Assembly: GCA_050015095.1 (NCBI GenBank) | Contig: JBEKCC010000002.1 | Location: 62,001-126,000, forward strand | From: MVRE01 sp015660965 | GTDB lineage: Archaea > Halobacteriota > Methanomicrobia > Methanomicrobiales > Methanospirillaceae | Direction: 5' to 3' | Length of the DNA: 64,000 bases | Shown: positions 45,975 to 54,278 of the stretch, in pieces | Layout: each line of letters begins with the position of its first letter | How positions within the stretch are numbered: the first letter of the stretch is position 1 | Program-made: the position numbers and the translations under genes | Notes under the pieces: model-generated | Database searches by the model: none | What the model saw: the letters and a program-made list of their open reading frames with translations, nothing else | What the model was told of the DNA's origin: nothing

Positions 45975-46619
45975 TTACACCGGAATTTCCCCGTTATCTA
46001 TCAGACCAAAAAATATCCTCACTTGCTTATCAAACTCAATTTTTTCATTATACCTGAATGCAAGTTCTTTCAACTTCTGTCCATCTGAACTCCAATTTCC
46101 TGTAGATGCCTTCTGCTTTTGGTAGTCACGGAATCGATTAAAAATAAATTCGATTACATTAGTAAACAAAATTTGTGGAACATTGGGAATTGCAATATTG
46201 CCCGGCGAATTACCAATGGAGATCAACTGGCATGATATATTCCCATAATGGTAGCATCCAGATTCGTACAGGTTTTTTGCAGCCATTTTAATATTCGCTC
46301 GCGGGATACAGCCAATAGCGGTTAAAATCCGATGTATGTTCCGATCCTTGGGATTTGTCCATGGTCCATTGAGAGCACATTGTCCTTTTTTTACTTCAGT
46401 AATAATTACATTGCATAGTTTGTTACACCGGGTTATCCTCGGATCATCTTGCATCGGGTGGATACAATTTTCAGCACGATGGAAAAATCGTACTCCAAGT
46501 AAATCGATATCAGTGCGTTGGTCACTGCCCTCATCTGGATGGATGATAAAATCTTCCAACAGTAAAAAGCCATTAAGCCGGAGATACCAATAAGCTAGTC
46601 GCTCTGGATTGCTTGTCAT
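45975..46619 (-). CDS. PD-(D/E)XK nuclease-fold protein paired with the TPR-HEPN gene
   Basis: A 214-residue protein with a good nuclease core: E7 in NPERLAYWYLRLNGFLL, D37/D39 in QRTDIDLLGVRF, and E75-V-K77 in NVIITEVKKGQC. That gives E…D…ExK as in restriction enzymes and resolvases. The remainder is unassigned. ATG 46619 is preferred (AAGGTTTTGGG upstream); TTG two codons earlier is possible. It precedes the TPR-HEPN gene by 28 bp and is probably in the same operon. Confidence 0.7.
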   Translation of the reverse strand: MTSNPERLAYWYLRLNGFLLLEDFIIHPDEGSDQRTDIDLLGVRFFHRAENCIHPMQDDPRITRCNKLCNVIITEVKKGQCALNGPWTNPKDRNIHRILTAIGCIPRANIKMAAKNLYESGCYHYGNISCQLISIGNSPGNIAIPNVPQILFTNVIEFIFNRFRDYQKQKASTGNWSSDGQKLKELAFRYNEKIEFDKQVRIFFGLIDNGEIPV

Positions 46620-46872
46620 ACCCAAAACCTTAAATTTTCATTGATAGCAACATCAAATTTCTCCACAGTCAGCCTGCCTATTTGAACTGATCAATGAAAA
46701 CTTTGACACCGCTCTACATCCAGATTGAATTTTGTTCGCGATATGCATATGCATATAGAAAAAAATGGGGAATTTTGCAGGATTATGAGAGAGATATAGA
46801 ATCATATGCAAATTGCCCAACAAATCAATCTATTAGAAGGTTTTATCATGCTCTAGTTGTGAACAGTCCAGG

Positions 46873-46920
46873 CACATCCACCCAACTTTTCATATTCTCA
46901 AAACGGGATTTTTTAAAAAT
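46873..46920 (+). repeat. ~48-bp dispersed repeat, copy B
   Basis: Resembles 38532-38580 (shared cacatccacccaac and a tttttaaaaat end). It ends 4 bp from the stop of the HEPN-like gene at 46925. The 300-bp gap 46626-46924 holds nothing else I can identify. Confidence 0.5.
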
Positions 46921-46924
46921 GATA

Positions 46925-47692
46925 TTACCAATTCCCAAGGTAAGGGGATAATATCCCTATTTTTTCATTATCATTCAATTTTCTAAATTTTGATTCAAAA
47001 ACATAACCAAACAAACGGGTTTTCGCATATATACTTCCATATCCATCCAATGGCTCTTTTTTTAATGACATTCTTATGAAGATCTCTCTGCCACCAGTTG
47101 GTGAATACGGATTTAATACAACGCTAGGTATAATCCCATCTCTAACAAGAATGGCCCTCGTATCTAGGTGAATTACATTTAATAAAAAAAGAGTACCAAG
47201 CGCATCAAGAGTTGTTTTTAATGTTGCTTCCTTTCTATTTTTAAATCTGTCATGTTTTATATCCGTATACTTTCCCCACCATTCGATAGCTTGATTTTCT
47301 TTCCAATTTGAAAATGGTGTTATCTTTGAGAAATCTTTAAGAATGAATATCTCTTTTTTTGATAAATTATAAAAATTTTCAAAAACTTTTCGATGATCTT
47401 CCATGTTACGATCTTTTTTTTGCCTAAACTTGGCAATATTTTGAATATCGTTTAAACAGTCACAACCAATAGCATTGTTAAGAAATGAATCAACTATACT
47501 TCCAATATTATTTAATAAATTTCCGAGTTGCATTGAATACACATTATAATGTTCATCTTCAAGTGGTACATATCTTAAATAATGAATAAACTCCTCCTCA
47601 AAAGTTGTGTATTGTTCCCATACTAGTTCGGGGTTAAAAAGAGTAAAATCAAATTCTAATTTGGCCTCATTCTCTGTCGCCAAAATCTCCAC
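46925..47692 (-). CDS. HEPN-like helical protein
   Basis: A 255-residue, mostly helical protein with a WWGKYTDIKHDRFKNRKEAT segment (about residues 138-157). A WWxxYxxxKHxR pattern of this sort recurs in HEPN-like proteins of unknown function, where the Lys/His/Arg lie on the conserved helix. A C-terminal domain of about 80 residues follows. The start is uncertain: GTG at 47692 is the most upstream, TTG at 47683 follows GGTGGAG. It belongs to the minus-strand cluster that includes the TPR-HEPN protein. Confidence 0.5.
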   Translation of the reverse strand: MEILATENEAKLEFDFTLFNPELVWEQYTTFEEEFIHYLRYVPLEDEHYNVYSMQLGNLLNNIGSIVDSFLNNAIGCDCLNDIQNIAKFRQKKDRNMEDHRKVFENFYNLSKKEIFILKDFSKITPFSNWKENQAIEWWGKYTDIKHDRFKNRKEATLKTTLDALGTLFLLNVIHLDTRAILVRDGIIPSVVLNPYSPTGGREIFIRMSLKKEPLDGYGSIYAKTRLFGYVFESKFRKLNDNEKIGILSPYLGNW

Positions 47693-47818
47693 CGTTTGAA
47701 TATTTAGAAACTGGTTATTTAAAATATGGTATAAGGAGTAAGTGTGTTGTAAAGTGGCATTGTGTCTTTAATTGTTTAAAATAAATAATAGGGATTTTTC
47801 TTAGATATGATTAAAATT

Positions 47819-48226
47819 TCATTCCGTTATATTTTTTACATATTCCATTACCATAGAAGCACATTTATCTCCGGTAGGAGTTATTTCATTTGAAGAGTGC
47901 GTCAATGTTGAATACGCTCCTTTTTTCATCTGTGTTGCAACACTTTTCATCCGGCTTGATTCTTCAGGTAAGATATCATAAATTTCTACAGCAAGATCTA
48001 AAAACATTTGAGAATATTGCTCCAATATCCTTTTTTGCTCATCGAAACGCCCGCCTATTGTATCAGCATCTCTTTCGGATACCCACTCAAAATTAAATCT
48101 TAAATATGCCTTTTTTGCAAGTATTTTGGCAATTTCTAATTGTCTTTTTTTATCGGTTTTTGCGGCATGATATTCTTTAATTAAATCGTAAACAATGTCC
48201 CACAATCCCATACGTTTCATTTTCAT
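47819..48226 (-). CDS. hypothetical helical protein
   Basis: About 135 residues from ATG 48226; the frame extends to a TTG at 48295, which would add 23 hydrophobic/basic residues. The protein is charged and helical (DLIKEYHAAKTDKKRQLEIA, LEQYSQMFLDLAVEIYDILP). It has no recognisable catalytic motif. AT-rich like its neighbours. Confidence 0.45.
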   Translation of the reverse strand: MKMKRMGLWDIVYDLIKEYHAAKTDKKRQLEIAKILAKKAYLRFNFEWVSERDADTIGGRFDEQKRILEQYSQMFLDLAVEIYDILPEESSRMKSVATQMKKGAYSTLTHSSNEITPTGDKCASMVMEYVKNITE

Positions 48227-48296
48227 TTTAAGATAAAATAAAGCGATGGTATGGTCACGAGGTCTCTTTACAACAAACCTAATAAAAAATGCCAAA

Positions 48297-48419
48297 ATGA
48301 GAATAGGGTTCTCTATCGGTCTCCTAATTATGACCGGAACATTGACGCTTGGTTTTCGTTTGGTCGCGACAATGAGTGATATACAACTTTATCCGCTTGT
48401 CGAGATATGGAGAAATTGA
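48297..48419 (+). CDS. possible 40-residue membrane peptide
   Basis: A short ORF with a hydrophobic N-terminal half (GFSIGLLIMTGTLTLGFRLV) and a polar tail. It is divergent from the hypothetical gene at 47819-48226 and begins two bases from that gene's alternative TTG. No ribosome-binding site is obvious. Listed because the coding style differs from the surrounding AT-rich sequence; it may equally be chance. Confidence 0.25.
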   Translation: MRIGFSIGLLIMTGTLTLGFRLVATMSDIQLYPLVEIWRN

Positions 48420-48537
48420 TATGAAAGCTGACGGTTAATTAATCGCCACTCTTATCATAACCAAATTAAAGTGTTAGTGTAATAATCATTGAAAATATCG
48501 ATGAGAATCCTCGGGTTCCCAAATTATGAAGATTAAC

Positions 48538-51096
48538 TCAGGATATGTTTTCCATTAAATAGGCAATGGAAACAAGTGATTTCATCAACTCATTCATTAA
48601 TAAATTCAATCGGGATGATTGAATCAATATGCCTTCATTCCTTTCAAAATATTCATCCACGATTGCCTCTCTAATTATTGATTCCAGTTTGTCATAATTT
48701 TCTCTGCCACTTCTAACTGTTTTTGATAATCCCTTTATGTTGGATATTCCTTCCTTTGCCAATGAGGATAAAATTGCCTTTTTTAAACTGTCGCTTCTTA
48801 AGAATCTTTCATAATCTGATGAAATATCCATACCTTTGGCTGGAATTAATTCAAGAATTGACATTTGGTTAAAAATTTCAGTTAAGTTAATTTTTCCATC
48901 AAAAGCAGACATGAGATATTGCTCTGAATTTGAGGTGTAATCTCTTGCCAAGACTGCTATAATTTTTGCGATATGTAAGTCTCTTGTTCTAACATTACAA
49001 TATTTTTCAATCTCATCATCAAGTAACCCAAAACTATATTTTGAAGGAGTAACTCGGATAATTGCCAACCCAATATCTTCCATTTCCCCTTCAAGGGTTT
49101 GAGATTCTGCTTGCAAAATTTTGTTGATATCGGTTTTCATTTCTTGAACAAAGTCTAAAAATATTGTATTTCTTGGGAGAACTCCGATTCTTGTTCGGGT
49201 TGAGTAATTCGTAAAATCATATTTTGGTTTACCGTCTTTTATTAAGGTTATTCCATATTTTTTCTCATAAATTTTTAATTCCATAAGATCTTTTTTTGTC
49301 CAATCCAAATTCCTTATACTAATTGGATCTAAAAATTCAAGGAGATGCCCTCTACGAGAAGTTGTTAGAATTAGATAAGTTGAAAATAAATTTGCATCAA
49401 TGGCTTTATCCACCGTGTTTATGTTGATTTCAGTAAAAGTTTTTTCAAGTAATTTTGTGATGATAATTGATCTATCCAAGGTTTCGATTTTTTGACTAAA
49501 ATCCCGTTTTAAATCATCAAACATTTTTCGTTGTAATGACAGCCCATCATCCCACCAATAGCCACGAGATAAATCATTTTTAAAATAATTAAAGCGATTT
49601 TGAAGTTCTATATCTTTTTGAATTCTTTCTTTGGTAGATTCTAACGAATTCAAATTTATTAATAAGTCATTCAATTTAAACAATTGATTGTTCTCTTTTC
49701 TTTCTCTCAATAATTCATGATATGTCATAAGTACAAAAATTGTTTCGTCTTCAGCCGCGTTTCTACATACCTTATCTTTGAAGAGAATTTCGTCATTAAG
49801 TAAGATTGCAATAATTGCATTTTTGTATGCGAGAGAATTTGTTTTGGGTAAAATATACTCAATTTTCTCAGATAGAACGTGTAAAAAATTCTCCTCAAAA
49901 GAGAGATTAAAATTGATTAAATTGATTAAATTATTTTCCTTATTTGAAAGAGGTACTTCATTTTCAATTAAAATTTTCTCGTAATTTGCAAGTTTCAACT
50001 TAATTTGGGCATATAACGATGAATTTTTTGATAATTGGCTTATGCTAAATTCTTTGGTGTTTACAACGATTTGTTGAAATTCATCTTCTGATAACCTAGA
50101 TCTATCAATATCAATCTGGTTTGAATTAAATAAATTTTTAGAGATTGTTATAGTGTTATTAGGATCTTTTTTGATCTCATCCCATAATATTCGTGTATTT
50201 TCTCCCCGATAATATTGAATATACATTTCAATTATTTCAGCGGGAATGTTTAGGATTCGTGAAATTTCTCTAAGGATCGTACGATCAAAAACCGATTCGT
50301 CAGCCCTCTTAGCATGGATATTCGGTCTATCCTTTAATTGGTAAAATTGTGATTTGTAATAAAGCCCAAAGAATTTTAATGCATTTTGATATTCATCGCA
50401 TCCGAGTTCCCATTTTCTCCTAAAATGATCATCCTCATTATATTCTTTATACAGTGGAACTTTACTCAAAACAATATCTACCGCAGATTGTGCCGACGAG
50501 ACGAGTTGATTGGTACATCGTTTTTGTTCTTCAATATCATCCTCGTAATCATAAGTTTTCACTTCATCAAATTCAATATTATTTAAGTCTGATGTAAGAT
50601 TTTTTATTGGATCAGGATCAATTTGTCGAATTTTTATAATTGTTTCGCGAGTGAAAATAATAAACCAAATAATGATTATCGCAAGTAAAGCGGGGATTAT
50701 GCCATTTATCAAAGGATCTTGAAAAATATCAGAAATTGATGGTAAATGTGTAATAAAAAAGATGATGCTAATGAATAGAACGATAACAGCGAAATATTGA
50801 GAGTTAGAAAGACGGGGCAAAACAGAAACAAAACTATCCTTAATAGAGCCAGCCCTTTGGAAAAAAAGATTATATTTTTTCTGAAGTTTGGTTTTGAAAG
50901 TTTCCCCTTCTTTCGTTATGGACCTTTTATATTGGTCGTGTTTAGACTTGATATTTTCATTAATTTTTTTAATATCTGTGATGATTGGTTCTTCGCTCTC
51001 TTTTAATTTTTTTACTTCTTCTGTTATTGTCGTGTCCAAATTATTCACTTTTATTTCATAAGTCTCTGTTATAGAGTCTGGATTATGTCCCTCCAT
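48538..51096 (-). CDS. large coiled-coil membrane protein of unknown function
   Basis: An 852-residue protein. Residues 1-95 are charged and coiled-coil-like (TEEVKKLKESEEPIITDIKK). Two transmembrane helices follow at about 101-120 and 130-150. The remaining 700 residues are cytosolic, helical and rich in Asn, Ile and Lys. No ATPase or nuclease motif was found. ATG 51096 is used; a TTG one codon earlier is the track-length start. Large membrane-tethered helical proteins occur as sensors or pore-linked effectors in defence loci, but no function is shown here. Confidence 0.6.
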   Translation of the reverse strand: MEGHNPDSITETYEIKVNNLDTTITEEVKKLKESEEPIITDIKKINENIKSKHDQYKRSITKEGETFKTKLQKKYNLFFQRAGSIKDSFVSVLPRLSNSQYFAVIVLFISIIFFITHLPSISDIFQDPLINGIIPALLAIIIIWFIIFTRETIIKIRQIDPDPIKNLTSDLNNIEFDEVKTYDYEDDIEEQKRCTNQLVSSAQSAVDIVLSKVPLYKEYNEDDHFRRKWELGCDEYQNALKFFGLYYKSQFYQLKDRPNIHAKRADESVFDRTILREISRILNIPAEIIEMYIQYYRGENTRILWDEIKKDPNNTITISKNLFNSNQIDIDRSRLSEDEFQQIVVNTKEFSISQLSKNSSLYAQIKLKLANYEKILIENEVPLSNKENNLINLINFNLSFEENFLHVLSEKIEYILPKTNSLAYKNAIIAILLNDEILFKDKVCRNAAEDETIFVLMTYHELLRERKENNQLFKLNDLLINLNSLESTKERIQKDIELQNRFNYFKNDLSRGYWWDDGLSLQRKMFDDLKRDFSQKIETLDRSIIITKLLEKTFTEININTVDKAIDANLFSTYLILTTSRRGHLLEFLDPISIRNLDWTKKDLMELKIYEKKYGITLIKDGKPKYDFTNYSTRTRIGVLPRNTIFLDFVQEMKTDINKILQAESQTLEGEMEDIGLAIIRVTPSKYSFGLLDDEIEKYCNVRTRDLHIAKIIAVLARDYTSNSEQYLMSAFDGKINLTEIFNQMSILELIPAKGMDISSDYERFLRSDSLKKAILSSLAKEGISNIKGLSKTVRSGRENYDKLESIIREAIVDEYFERNEGILIQSSRLNLLMNELMKSLVSIAYLMENIS

Positions 51097-51099
51097 CAA

Positions 51100-51531
51100 A
51101 ATAATAGTGATATGAATGATGTGATAAGTTTAGCTGATTACCGTTTTTGAAAAGTGCGCACTGACTAGAAAATCGATTTGGTAGAACAGTGATATCATAT
51201 GTGAGTAGGTTGCATTTTAAGACATACCTATAACCCAAAATACCTATGCGAGAGTTCAGGTTCGAACTGATGTCTCGCTCATTTTTCTATTGCATCACTG
51301 AACGCATGAGAAAATCAAGATGTGTATTAATCCACCCAAAAAGATGCTCTTTATAATAATTAATGGCCATTTTTTATTTTTATTAATCTCTGTAAACGGT
51401 TCCAAAATACGTATATGATTTTTTTACCAATCTCACTTTGCCAATCTTGATAATCTGGGTTTTCAGGTCTGTGCTTTTCTATCAGGTTGACGATACGTCG
51501 AACACCGTACACCTATTCCGAAGATATCTCT
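51100..51531. other. non-coding stretch with a 35-nt imperfect hairpin
   Basis: No gene is seen. At 51247-51281 gcgagag-ttcag-gttcgaa-ctgat-gtctcgc folds into a long imperfect stem. The region 51209-51242 resembles 8949-8982, the upstream part of the cysteine-rich gene, and may be a remnant of a third copy. Confidence 0.4.
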
Positions 51532-51557
51532 AAAAAAAATCTCTATTAATAGAGATT
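51532..51557 (-). terminator. intrinsic terminator of the 57-residue ORF
   Basis: On the minus strand AATCTCTATTAATAGAGATT (a perfect 20-nt dyad, 51538-51557) is followed at once by eight T residues. It overlaps the stop codon of the small ORF at 51556-51729. Confidence 0.6.
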
Positions 51558-51729
51558 AATGGAACAAAGACCGCATTGTATTTACCAAGAGATCAATGGG
51601 ACCTGTTTGTATGTGTAATCCAAACATGAAGATTGCATCGACAATCAAATAGAGCATTATCGCAAGACAAAATATCGTAAAAAGTTCTACACCACGGCTA
51701 ACGCTTCGACGTTCACTACGATGTGCCAT
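51556..51729 (-). CDS. 57-residue single-pass membrane protein
   Basis: A short ORF with a basic N-terminus (MAHRSERRSVSRGVE), one hydrophobic helix (LFTIFCLAIMLYLIVDAIFM) and a short tail ending RSLFH. AAGGGAG lies about 9 bp upstream of the ATG, and an intrinsic terminator overlaps its end, which together support a real gene. No family is known. Confidence 0.6.
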   Translation of the reverse strand: MAHRSERRSVSRGVELFTIFCLAIMLYLIVDAIFMFGLHIQTGPIDLLVNTMRSLFH

Positions 51730-51926
51730 ACTCCATTCTCCCTTCCGGTATACTCATTTTTTAGATCATTCTACATATACAGTATATATAACTTACTATT
51801 TTACTTCAGTACTTTATTGATTTTATTTTGTAAAATTGACTTTATTATTGGCTTTTTATACAAAACAATGTGCAATAATGTGAACCTAACACTGTTGAAA
51901 AAATTACAGTATAAAAATTAACAATT

Positions 51927-52640
51927 TTACACTTTTCTTATAACAAGAAGTCCCATTCCCACCGCCAAAACACAAAATCCGATGTCAAAGGCTACCGGTC
52001 TTGTTGGCGTCTTCGCTGGCAAGGGGAGGGGGACGGTGGTCGGTAACGGTGTTGGACTTGGTGTCAATATCGGAGTTGTAGAGATGGCGGTGGGTTCTTG
52101 AATCGTCGGCACGATAGTTGGAATTGGCGGCAGGTTATTTGTAACGCCCCCAAGTCCAATCACCGTGTTCTGATTTATAGCCTGATTGGGGGTATCCTTC
52201 CGTATGGTAAATGACCGTGTCGCTGTATTAGGTGAGGTCTGGAATTCTACAGTTGCCTGCCCAGTAGAATCGGTCGTAGCGAGAGCATAATATGATGTAC
52301 TCGGCACCTGAGGAGTTGATGGTGCAACGTCCTCCAGGATTGTACGACCATTCCCGTTACTGAATTTGTAGGAACCGATGGTATACGGTCCGCCGGGCGG
52401 ATCCTGGACAACATTCTCTTGATTAGCGAGTATGATGGGGGGTTGGTCTCCGGGGGCTCCGGTCATCGAGAAGGTTCCCGTCAACCACACGTAATACGGG
52501 GTGTTTGGCACCCCGGTAACTGTGAAGGTAAAAGGCTTACTCTGCGTTACGGACCCGTCACTGGCAGACACAGGGAGAACAAAGAAAAAAAAGCTGACAA
52601 TTACGACGATTATTAGTATGAGCTTACTGAGCTTTCTCAT
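51927..52640 (-). CDS. secreted, membrane-anchored protein with Thr/Pro stalk
   Basis: A 237-residue protein: a signal peptide (residues about 6-27, ending VLPVSA), an extracellular beta-rich domain (SKPFTFTVTGVPNTPYYVWL … TTDSTGQATVEFQTSPN), a Thr/Pro-rich linker (PTPLPTTVPLPLPAKTPTRP) and a C-terminal transmembrane helix with RKV. This is a typical archaeal cell-surface layout. ATG 52640 is preferred because GGTGA precedes it; a GTG five codons upstream also opens the frame. No specific function. Confidence 0.65.
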   Translation of the reverse strand: MRKLSKLILIIVVIVSFFFFVLPVSASDGSVTQSKPFTFTVTGVPNTPYYVWLTGTFSMTGAPGDQPPIILANQENVVQDPPGGPYTIGSYKFSNGNGRTILEDVAPSTPQVPSTSYYALATTDSTGQATVEFQTSPNTATRSFTIRKDTPNQAINQNTVIGLGGVTNNLPPIPTIVPTIQEPTAISTTPILTPSPTPLPTTVPLPLPAKTPTRPVAFDIGFCVLAVGMGLLVIRKV

Positions 52641-52760
52641 GTCTTTCACCGTCACGATTTAACTACTAAGTATTGAGATGACTTACACCCTTCACAGATA
52701 TAAGTATTCGTTGTCATTGGGAAATCTCCCTTGAACTTATAGTCGGTGTAAAGGTCAGAT

Positions 52761-52829
52761 TTTACATACAAAAAATACTCTTTTTGTATATAGCATCAGA
52801 TAGTTTATATAAGGAATTCTCCGACGGTG
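52761..52829 (+). repeat. 69-bp direct repeat, left copy
   Basis: Matches 54209-54277 over 69 bp without gaps; by eye about 58 positions agree. The core is gtatatagcatca…gtttata…ggattctccgacggtg. It includes TATA-like motifs. The surrounding 52641-52957 interval holds no gene. Confidence 0.8.
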
Positions 52830-52957
52830 TCAGGAAGATTCACAAAAAATTTTGTTGCTTATTCAATGATTGTTACTTTCAAAAATAGTCAAAAGGTTCG
52901 AATTTATTCTCTGTTCTGATTATCATTGAGGAATTCAACAAAGCCCAACTTCTTTCA

Positions 52958-53295
52958 TTCGTAAATCTCGTTTAGAGCCAGATTTCCAAAAGTGTTATGG
53001 CAGTTCCTCTGCAAGTCTCATTAGTGATATCACGGCAATTGAACACAGACCTTTGAGAGATCCCAATTTCCCATTCCCGATGAGTTTCCCGACGAGGATA
53101 CTCCTCTATATCGCAATAGACCTTACTATTATAAATTTGATAGTGTTTTATTGGCTTGAACATTTATCATTAAGTCTTGTTATTCCTGTAATTATCATTG
53201 AAATAGTAGTGTTAGCGATATCCATGGCATTTTGGGTCTCTCCATATAAACTTAAATGGTAAATTAGTTTGGCACATTTAAAGAGACGAAATTGG
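52958..53295 (+). repeat. 338-bp duplicated block, copy 2
   Basis: Aligns with 3201-3538 without gaps. Its right end runs directly into the ribosome-binding site of the flavodoxin gene at 53308. Confidence 0.9.
53032..53262 (+). pseudogene. second copy of the small two-helix membrane protein, start codon lost
   Basis: Same 76-codon frame as 3275-3505 with only a few residue changes (N44H, V64I), but the ATG is ACG at 53032. Translation could still begin at TTG 53053, giving 69 residues with both helices, so it may remain functional. The frame stays open upstream as in copy 1. Confidence 0.6.
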
Positions 53296-53307
53296 AGGAT
53301 GATATCC

Positions 53308-53802
53308 ATGAAAAAAATGTCAGCACTATCTGCATATTTCTCACATTCCGGCAACACCCGCGTAATTGCCCATCAGATACACGAGAACATCGGTAGCGAT
53401 ATCTTTGAAATTGTATCCGTAGATCCGTATCCAAGCGATTACGATGAGGTCGTGGAGCAGGCACGGAAGGAACTCAGCGAGGAATACAGACCCAAACTGA
53501 GAACAAAAGTCGAGAACATGGAATCGTACAAGGTGGTTTTCGTTGGTTATCCTGTTTGGTGGGGTACGATACCCATGCCTGTTGCAACGTTTTTGACGGA
53601 ATACGATTTTTCCGGAAAAACCATTGTACCGTTTTGCACGCATGAGGGAAGCGGCCTGGGGCGGAGTGTTATGGATATCAAAAAATTCTGCCCGCAGTCA
53701 ACCGTCCTGGAAGGCCTCGCAGTCCGTGGCAGCAACGTAAAAAACGCACAGGATGAGGTATCCGGGTGGCTGCAGGGACTTGGGGTGAAAAAGGAAAGAT
53801 AG
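53308..53802 (+). CDS. flavodoxin family protein
   Basis: A 164-residue long-type flavodoxin. The FMN phosphate loop is YFSHSGNTRVIA near the N-terminus, the W-loop is GYPVWWGTIPMPV, and PFCTHEGSGLGRSV forms the third binding region. It is a cytosolic one- or two-electron carrier. ATG 53308 is chosen because GGAGG lies 9 bp upstream. It is the main gene between the two 69-bp direct repeats and begins right after the 338-bp duplicated block. Confidence 0.87.
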   Translation: MKKMSALSAYFSHSGNTRVIAHQIHENIGSDIFEIVSVDPYPSDYDEVVEQARKELSEEYRPKLRTKVENMESYKVVFVGYPVWWGTIPMPVATFLTEYDFSGKTIVPFCTHEGSGLGRSVMDIKKFCPQSTVLEGLAVRGSNVKNAQDEVSGWLQGLGVKKER

Positions 53803-53885
53803 TTACTCAGCATCCTCGGAAATTATAGTTAGCTCAAAAAAGGAAACCTTTGTGAAATTGATATCACAAATAGAGGGTGGCATTT

Positions 53886-54092
53886 CTATTTCTCAATTTT
53901 TTCCACCTTTACAATTGCTCTGCTGACACCAGCAAGAGGAGGCAACAAATGTGATAGAGTTTGTTCGGCAGTACATCGTCGAACGATTCCCTTAGAACTT
54001 GTTTGAAACCAGCCGTCTTTGTCTCTTCGAAAAGATTGTAGCACTTTCCCATCTTTATTAAGAAATTTAATTATGCATTCATCGTTCCTCAT
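53886..54092 (-). CDS. small hypothetical protein
   Basis: A 68-residue protein (ECIIKFLNKDGKVLQSFRRD, GWFQTSSKGIVRRCTAEQTL) with a compact alpha/beta look. The start ATG is preceded by GGTGAG. It lies between the flavodoxin gene and the recombinase, inside the 69-bp repeats. No family recognised. Confidence 0.5.
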   Translation of the reverse strand: MRNDECIIKFLNKDGKVLQSFRRDKDGWFQTSSKGIVRRCTAEQTLSHLLPPLAGVSRAIVKVEKIEK

Positions 54093-54208
54093 GAACTCAC
54101 CAGCTCGTTTGGTTGGATTTCTCCCAGCTTTGTCGATATCTCCATAAACCTACCAACCTCTCATTCTATTTTGGGATGTACTAAATAACGTGGTCTTTAT
54201 CGTTCCAT

Positions 54209-54277
54209 TTTGCACGCAAAAAATGCCCCTTTAGTATATAGCATCATATGGTTTATAAAAGGGATTCTCCGACGGTG
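54209..54277 (+). repeat. 69-bp direct repeat, right copy
   Basis: The partner of 52761-52829. It ends 1 bp before the stop codon of the tyrosine recombinase gene (54279-55199). Confidence 0.8.
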
Positions 54278-54278
54278 A

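Noticed and set aside
46694..46951. 85-codon plus-strand ORF
   Set aside because: It runs through the 48-bp repeat and into the 3' end of the opposite HEPN-like gene; no ribosome-binding site and no coherent domain.
51247..51281. tRNA-like 3' half (GGTTCGAA loop with flanking stems)
   Set aside because: The loop resembles a T arm, but no D arm, anticodon arm or matching acceptor strand lies upstream at tRNA distance. The sequence folds as one simple hairpin instead.
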